Made by a program: the position numbers and the translations under genes
From: Stenotrophomonas maltophilia
Lineage (GTDB): Bacteria; Pseudomonadota; Gammaproteobacteria; Xanthomonadales; Xanthomonadaceae
DNA: 64,000 nt
Assembly (NCBI RefSeq): GCF_002138415.1
Contig: NZ_CP015612.1
Location: 4,318,001-4,382,000 of the forward strand
Reading direction: 5' to 3'
Shown: piece after piece, positions 59,295 through 64,000 of the stretch
Layout: each line of letters starts with the position of its first letter
Position numbering within the stretch: position 1 is the stretch's first letter
The notes under the pieces: model-generated
Told to the model about the DNA's origin: nothing
The model's database searches: none
What the model saw: the letters and a program-made list of their open reading frames with translations, nothing else

Positions 59295-60597
59295 ACCGCG
59301 AGAGCATCAGCGAATCGCCATATCGACTGTCGGAACCCAGACGCTTTCTGCTGCAACATTGAGCGCTCTCCTCATTGCGTCCGGTGTGTTTGCGATAAGT
59401 CTCAGGGTCTCAGGTAGCCTGACAGGAATAGCATTCCTGCGCGACGTGCTGCCCGCACAGGCACTCTACCTCATTCTGAACGGCTGCTTGGCGCTGCTCA
59501 TGATAAGAGGCGCTCGCGTACTTAGCCGCATGGGGGTTTTCGCGACGCTCTCCTATTTCTATCTGCTGTCGATGTTGGCATTGCACGTCGTCGCATCGCC
59601 ACCGGCAGCTCCCGACGCATGGAACACTGGCCCCACTGAGCTTGCTCGTGCGTTTGCGCTGCAAACGATGATGCTCACCGCCATCCTGGTGGGCGCAACT
59701 CCAACGATGTCGCGCAAGCAAGCAGTGTTTTGCCTAAAGCTGATTATCGCAACCGGCGTCTTCATGGTTGCTGTGGCATGTCTTCAGCTTGCCGGACTGG
59801 TTCCGCATTTCTATTTCCAATGGTATCAGGGATCCCACCTTCCTAGACCGACAGGCGGATTAGAGCATCCGCACTTCTTTGCCGTTTTTCTGGTACTGGC
59901 GATCGCTGCAACGAAATGGCTTCGAACCTCGGGATCATTGAGGCGATGGGTGTACTGGCTGCTGTTCCTCGCACTAAGCGCCGGCATCATTATTTCGACT
60001 TCGCGCGTCGGCGTTTTGGCCTTTTGCGTCTATCTTCTGGCGGAGTCACTCGCGTCTAGCAGAACCATGGACCGCCTCGCAAAGAAGCTGATAGCGATCT
60101 CCTCTCTACTCGTCTTGGGCGCGGCGGTCGCTGGCACCGTCTGGATTCTGTTTCCGACCTCATCAGCCGCTCACTTCATGGAAGTATTTACGTCAGCCTT
60201 CATATCGTCCTTCTCCGGCGACGCGTCTGACGGTGAATTTCTTCGCGGCCGTGGAAGCAGGTGGGGCCACGAAATTGACCTTATTATGGCGGATCCCATG
60301 TCCATGCTTTTTGGGTATGGGCATCAACCGTTTGTCTCCCACAACCTAATCTTGCGACAACTACAGGTCTCAGGACTGTCGGGGACCACTTGCTACATTG
60401 TGATGCTGGGAGTGTTTCTCGCAACCATTGTAGCCAGGGCGCCTAAAAATAGCCGACCGGTGGCAATAGGAATAACTGCATCCGTCATTCTGGCCTCACT
60501 AACTTTCCCCGTATTCGTGTCAATAACGATAATTTCCGCAATATCTCTGCTTATTGTGGCGTCCAGCTCGCTATCTCCGACTGACGGCAATCCATAA
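59284..60597 (+). CDS. Wzy-like polysaccharide polymerase / O-antigen ligase family protein
   Basis: A 437-residue membrane protein with about 11 helices. The long periplasmic part contains YQGSHLPRPTGGLEHPHFFA (an R-x-x-G-x-x-x-x-P element) and, later, DGEFLRGRGSRWGHEIDLIM with SHNLILRQLQVSGL, both typical of the Wzy/WaaL O-antigen ligase family. It overlaps the end of the PssE-like gene by 11 bases. An in-frame ATG 24 bases upstream is possible. It is expected to polymerise flipped repeat units in the periplasm. Confidence 0.82.
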   Translation: MATKPREHQRIAISTVGTQTLSAATLSALLIASGVFAISLRVSGSLTGIAFLRDVLPAQALYLILNGCLALLMIRGARVLSRMGVFATLSYFYLLSMLALHVVASPPAAPDAWNTGPTELARAFALQTMMLTAILVGATPTMSRKQAVFCLKLIIATGVFMVAVACLQLAGLVPHFYFQWYQGSHLPRPTGGLEHPHFFAVFLVLAIAATKWLRTSGSLRRWVYWLLFLALSAGIIISTSRVGVLAFCVYLLAESLASSRTMDRLAKKLIAISSLLVLGAAVAGTVWILFPTSSAAHFMEVFTSAFISSFSGDASDGEFLRGRGSRWGHEIDLIMADPMSMLFGYGHQPFVSHNLILRQLQVSGLSGTTCYIVMLGVFLATIVARAPKNSRPVAIGITASVILASLTFPVFVSITIISAISLLIVASSSLSPTDGNP

Positions 60598-60618
60598 GTA
60601 CCAGGAAGGAAACTGGAA

Positions 60619-61908
60619 TTGAACATCAAGAACAGCCTGATCAAATTTCTCGGCCCAGCATCGGACTACGCGCTGCGTGCCTACGCTCTGCGCAACTCTG
60701 CGAAGCACAGCCGTGACGGGTCTACAAACCACGTGATACTGGCTCCATCTTCGCGTGGGAACCTCGGTGACGAAGCTATGCTGACGTCCACGATTGCCAA
60801 CATTCGTGCGCGGTCATCCGCACCGATAGTGGTGCTCTGTCATAGGAGTGACGATGATTGGAGCCATATCGACACGTCCATTGTTCAAGTCAGCATAGAG
60901 GGATTCTTCTCGCCTCTCTTCTGGGCAGGGGCCGCAAGTCGGCTCATATCGACACTTCAGCGAGCTGGAACGTTCAGTGTTCTGGGGGCCGACATCATGG
61001 ACGGCGCCTACTCATCAAGTCGTACCTTCCGCAGATTGCTAATGCTCGAAATCGCCGTGAAGCTCGGCGTTGACGCCACGATTCTTGGGTTCAGCTACTC
61101 AGATAAGCCGAACGCGGCCAGTGCGGCCTATTTGGAGAAGATCGGAGCGTCAATTACAAAGTACGCGCGCGACCCTCTCACGCACGAGAGGCTTGCGAAA
61201 ATCAGCCCTGAACGTCTCGAACTAGTTGCTGATACGGCCTTCCTTCTTACGCCCAGCGACTCTCTGACCGACCCAATGCGTTTGATTACCGCTAAGATCG
61301 ATCAGCTGAGAAAGCAAGATCTAAAGATCATTGCATTCAATGCAAACCCCCTTGGAGCCGCAATGAGTGCGGGCGCAAAGCGAGGAAATCAGTCGCTGTC
61401 AGGGCTTGACCGCTTGGTGCACCGGAACGTTGAAGCCATTCTAAGGAAGGATCCCGCCATACATCTTATTGCGATCTCGCATGATCCTCGGGAGCCTCAC
61501 AGCGATGCACGCATTCTAGAAGACGTCGCAGCGTCGCTGCCCGCAGATATTGCGGCACGATTCACCCTGGCCACGAGGGGAATCAGCGCAAGGGATGTCA
61601 AGCTGCTTTGCTCATTGTGCGACCTCGTTGTTACTGGCCGCATGCACATGGGCATTGCCGCCTTGGGAACGGCGACCCCCTGCTATTTCCTTGATTTTCA
61701 AGGAAAAGTCCGTGGACTTCTTAATCATTTCCATGTTGAGGAAATGTGCTGTGATTGGGCAACTTATTCGTCACCTGAAGAATATTCCACGAAGGTAATT
61801 CAGCTCTTGACCGAGGCCCCCCTCTATCGACAGAAGCTGGACAACCGGCTCCCCTTCATTAAAGAACTTGCGGCAAAGAACTTCGAACGATTCAAGGAAT
61901 TTGCGTGA
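60619..61908 (+). CDS. Polysaccharide pyruvyl transferase family protein
   Basis: A 429-residue protein of the pyruvyltransferase family: VILAPSSRGNLGDEAMLTST at the start of the fold, VLGADIMDGAYSSS, LGVDATILGFSYSDKPNAAS, VTGRMHMGIAALGTATPCYF (the V-x-x-R-x-H motif) and a closing helix. It would add a pyruvate ketal to a sugar of the exopolysaccharide from phosphoenolpyruvate. The start is a TTG at 60619 after AAGGAAACTGG; no ATG fits. Pyruvylation gives extra negative charge, as in xanthan. Confidence 0.85.
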   Translation: MNIKNSLIKFLGPASDYALRAYALRNSAKHSRDGSTNHVILAPSSRGNLGDEAMLTSTIANIRARSSAPIVVLCHRSDDDWSHIDTSIVQVSIEGFFSPLFWAGAASRLISTLQRAGTFSVLGADIMDGAYSSSRTFRRLLMLEIAVKLGVDATILGFSYSDKPNAASAAYLEKIGASITKYARDPLTHERLAKISPERLELVADTAFLLTPSDSLTDPMRLITAKIDQLRKQDLKIIAFNANPLGAAMSAGAKRGNQSLSGLDRLVHRNVEAILRKDPAIHLIAISHDPREPHSDARILEDVAASLPADIAARFTLATRGISARDVKLLCSLCDLVVTGRMHMGIAALGTATPCYFLDFQGKVRGLLNHFHVEEMCCDWATYSSPEEYSTKVIQLLTEAPLYRQKLDNRLPFIKELAAKNFERFKEFA

Positions 61909-62867
61909 AGACCATATATATAGCATGGGCAGGCTTCCAACGCCGTGCAGTATCAATGCAATCGCTTATGGACTTCAAGCTCGTTCATCTACCTCCGACA
62001 CAGGGCGGCGTGCTGCGGAAGATTGCTGGATACCTGCGACAGGCGGCGAGCACTATTCGTCTGGTATTAGCGGAAAAACCAGATGCAGTCTGGGTGCAGA
62101 CACCTCCAAACTTCATTCCGCACATCCTTATCGCCCTGCGCTGGGCGAACCGGCAGAAGTTCCGAATCCTGCTTGATTGCCACAACGCGACGTTTAGGGC
62201 CCCCTGGATAAATACTCCATTATTCAAAATCGTAGCGGCAAAGGCTGATCTTGTAATCGCGCACAATGAAGACATTGCTGTCAAGGCGCGCGCCTTGCTA
62301 CCTCGAGCCACTCCAATAGTGGTACTCGAGGACCCTCCAGCAATCCTGCAGAAGCCGCCCGCAACCAATGCTCGACAGCAGTATGTCCTTGTTCCCTGTT
62401 CATTTGCCGACGACGAGCCGGTATCGGCGATCATCGAAGCTGCCAGAATCGGACCCCACTTGCAGTTCAAGGTTACTGGAAGACTTGAGAAAGCCAAGGC
62501 GAAGGGCTTTCTATCAGACTGTCCTGACAACGTTCACTTTACGGGCTTCGTCTCCGAAGCAGAATTCAATAAGCTTCTGCATGACGCAGCGATTGTATTG
62601 GGCATAACCACATTCGAAGACATCCAACTCAGCGTCGCCAACGAGGCCATCGGTGCCGAGAAGGCCTTGGTACTTTCCGGAACTGCGACGCTTCGCAAGC
62701 TATTTCCGGACTGCGCTGACTTTTTTGACAATACACCCGCATCCCTTGTAGCGACGCTGACGCATGCATTGAAGAATCGTGAAAAGATGGAAACTCGCAG
62801 CGCACAATCGGCACAGCGACGAATCAGCTTATGGAAACAGAGGATCGACGATTCAGGAGTATTCTAA
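61905..62867 (+). CDS. Glycosyltransferase, GT-B fold
   Basis: A 320-residue protein with two Rossmann halves. The first contains DAVWVQTPPNFIPHILIALR and ILLDCHNATFRAPW, then ADLVIAHNEDIAVKARALLP. The second contains VLVPCSFADDEPVSAIIEAA, FKVTGRLEKA, VHFTGFVSEAEFNKLLHDAA and SVANEAIGAEKALVLSGTAT, where the E-x7-E-like region and the glycine/ala turn sit as in family 4 enzymes. A GTG start at 61905 overlaps the preceding TGA. The donor and acceptor are unknown; it probably builds the exopolysaccharide repeat unit. Confidence 0.82.
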   Translation: MKTIYIAWAGFQRRAVSMQSLMDFKLVHLPPTQGGVLRKIAGYLRQAASTIRLVLAEKPDAVWVQTPPNFIPHILIALRWANRQKFRILLDCHNATFRAPWINTPLFKIVAAKADLVIAHNEDIAVKARALLPRATPIVVLEDPPAILQKPPATNARQQYVLVPCSFADDEPVSAIIEAARIGPHLQFKVTGRLEKAKAKGFLSDCPDNVHFTGFVSEAEFNKLLHDAAIVLGITTFEDIQLSVANEAIGAEKALVLSGTATLRKLFPDCADFFDNTPASLVATLTHALKNREKMETRSAQSAQRRISLWKQRIDDSGVF

Positions 62868-63049
62868 GTTGAATGAGATCGCAAATGGACCGCCAAGATC
62901 AATTCAATTGGAGCGATCAGTGATTGCCTCCATTGAATCGGATGGGAAATATGTAGCAGCCTCACGCATAATCAATTTCGCACTACCGCCTTGCATAGAA
63001 CTACTCTCTCTACACCGATGCCTCGCCGTCCACTGATTCTCCTTTCCGC

Positions 63050-64000
63050 ATGAAACATTATTCCCGAAAAGTTCGACAAGCAACGTCCATCTTTGACCAG
63101 TGCACCCACGCTGGCATCGCGATGGGGTGCATGGTCGGCTTCGGTCGATGGCTTGACGTGGACGAGTTCGGCGCCTTGATGGCCGGCTACGCCATATGGT
63201 TTCTCGCCGAGTCCCTTCAGCGCTCTGCGATACTGATCCCAAGCATCATCTCGATATCTCAGCACGGGGAAAGCAGCTCTGCTTACTCTGCATGGTTCCG
63301 TATTGGATTCCTTACATCGATCGCAGCTGCCGTCGTCACTCTTTCCGGATGGGTTATTGCCGACTATTTTAAATCCGAATACTGGTGCACGACCTTTATT
63401 TCCGGCGCGGCATTCACACTGGTCGGTTGCGTGAACTCACTGGTCAGAAAATTGTTTTTCCATTCCGCCTCCTATCTAATGATATTGATAGGGGATGTGA
63501 TTGCTCTCTGCGCATTCACAACAATTGGGGCAATGCTCCTCCTGGAGGGCGGCAGTAAAGATATGGCCACAGGATTAGCGCTGGCCATATACACAGGACT
63601 TTTCTCAATCACTCCCGTCTTTCTCGCCATTTCCGGATCGAGACTAATTCTGGCAAGGCCACTGAGCACTCGCTCAGTTCTTTCAGGCAGTGGAATATTC
63701 ATAGCGCAACTCTCAGCTGGCTCTCTTGCACAGTACTTTTACAATAATGGCGTCCAGCTGCTGGTCGCGGTTTTTTCGACTCCGGTGAGCGTCGCAGCTT
63801 TCAGCGCTTCGAGAACAATCGCGCGCCCAATTTTCATTGTTACATCTGCATATTCCGATGCCGAGAGGTCTCAGGCAGCCAAACGTTATTCAGCTTCGGG
63901 CGCCAGCGGCCTAGATGAGCTCTTCTGGCCCATGATGCGAACATTGTTGATTCTATTCGGCCCTGCCCTACTTATCTTTTCAATAGCCGCGCCGTGGCTG
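63050..64000 (+). CDS. Wzx-like polysaccharide flippase (cut by window end)
   Basis: 317 codons are open from the ATG at 63050 to the last base of the window. The protein begins MKHYSRKVRQATSIFDQCTH and shows repeated helices (IGFLTSIAAAVVTLSGWVIA, LMILIGDVIALCAFTTIGAM, GLALAIYTGLFSITPVFLAI, LLILFGPALLIFSIAAPW), with an NGVQLLVAVFSTPVSVAAFS segment typical of the MATE/PST polysaccharide flippase superfamily. It would move lipid-linked repeat units across the inner membrane for the Wzy-like polymerase. It lies 182 bases after the glycosyltransferase gene. Its C-terminal third is outside the window. Confidence 0.8.
   Translation, partial: MKHYSRKVRQATSIFDQCTHAGIAMGCMVGFGRWLDVDEFGALMAGYAIWFLAESLQRSAILIPSIISISQHGESSSAYSAWFRIGFLTSIAAAVVTLSGWVIADYFKSEYWCTTFISGAAFTLVGCVNSLVRKLFFHSASYLMILIGDVIALCAFTTIGAMLLLEGGSKDMATGLALAIYTGLFSITPVFLAISGSRLILARPLSTRSVLSGSGIFIAQLSAGSLAQYFYNNGVQLLVAVFSTPVSVAAFSASRTIARPIFIVTSAYSDAERSQAAKRYSASGASGLDELFWPMMRTLLILFGPALLIFSIAAPWL

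Noticed and set aside
62868..63049. A possible 55-codon TTG-started frame between the glycosyltransferase and the flippase
   Set aside because: No ribosome site and no recognisable sequence; it may be the 5' leader of the flippase gene.

Overview
The window looks like chromosome of a GC-rich gammaproteobacterium of the Xanthomonadaceae, most probably Stenotrophomonas (S. maltophilia complex). This is inferred from the dispersed GTAG-type palindromes (cores such as GTGCCAACCAAGGTTGGCAC and GAGCCGAGC...GCTCGGCTC), the gene orders (speA/speE, ubiK...comM, cyoABCD with SCO, paired TonB receptors) and the subtilase and polysaccharide genes. No rRNA, tRNA or CRISPR array was seen.

Layout. 1-6 kb: housekeeping polyamine genes (speA, speE), the lipid A hydroxylase lpxO and a Kdo-kinase-like protein. 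6.2-7.4 kb: an IS110-family element inserted in a REP palindrome. Its left end reads as a bridge RNA whose four guide segments can be matched by eye to the target and donor sites. 7.4-21.4 kb: a variable interval between ubiK and comM. Its first part carries arr (rifampin ADP-ribosyltransferase), small hypothetical genes and a cloverleaf-like structured leader. It then runs into a scar in which a broken 5' comM copy is fused to a broken 3' ubiK copy. The second part is a RiPP-type cluster: a Cys-rich double-glycine precursor, two FtsX/MacB-like permeases, a C39-peptidase ABC exporter and a radical SAM maturase whose SPASM end is cut off at the scar. Intact comM follows.

21.5-31 kb: a small secreted protein, a TonB receptor, a HAD phosphatase, an ExoD-like protein, a PQQ-type sugar dehydrogenase lipoprotein with a DUF2231 partner, and a kexin-like secreted protease translationally coupled to a propeptide-like protein. 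31-40 kb: the cyoABCD quinol oxidase with SCO, divergent from a MocR regulator. The same 8-9-8 palindrome lies upstream of that regulator and upstream of the next two-gene operon, and a second MocR paralogue follows. 40-54 kb: a TonB receptor overlapping a Tat-exported PLP enzyme, an AraC regulator with hydrolase, a TPM protein and an M3 peptidase, an NlpC/P60-like protein, a Q/N-rich microprotein, a short-chain fatty acid transporter and ubiA.

54-64 kb: an exopolysaccharide locus. A Wzc/GumC-type tyrosine autokinase is divergent from ugd, a two-subunit PssD/PssE-like glycosyltransferase, a Wzy-like polymerase, a pyruvyl transferase, another glycosyltransferase and a Wzx-like flippase cut by the window end. 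The leader of this operon contains a JUMPStart-like sequence. Together these supply UDP-glucuronate, transfer it, decorate, flip and polymerise the repeat unit, and control its export.
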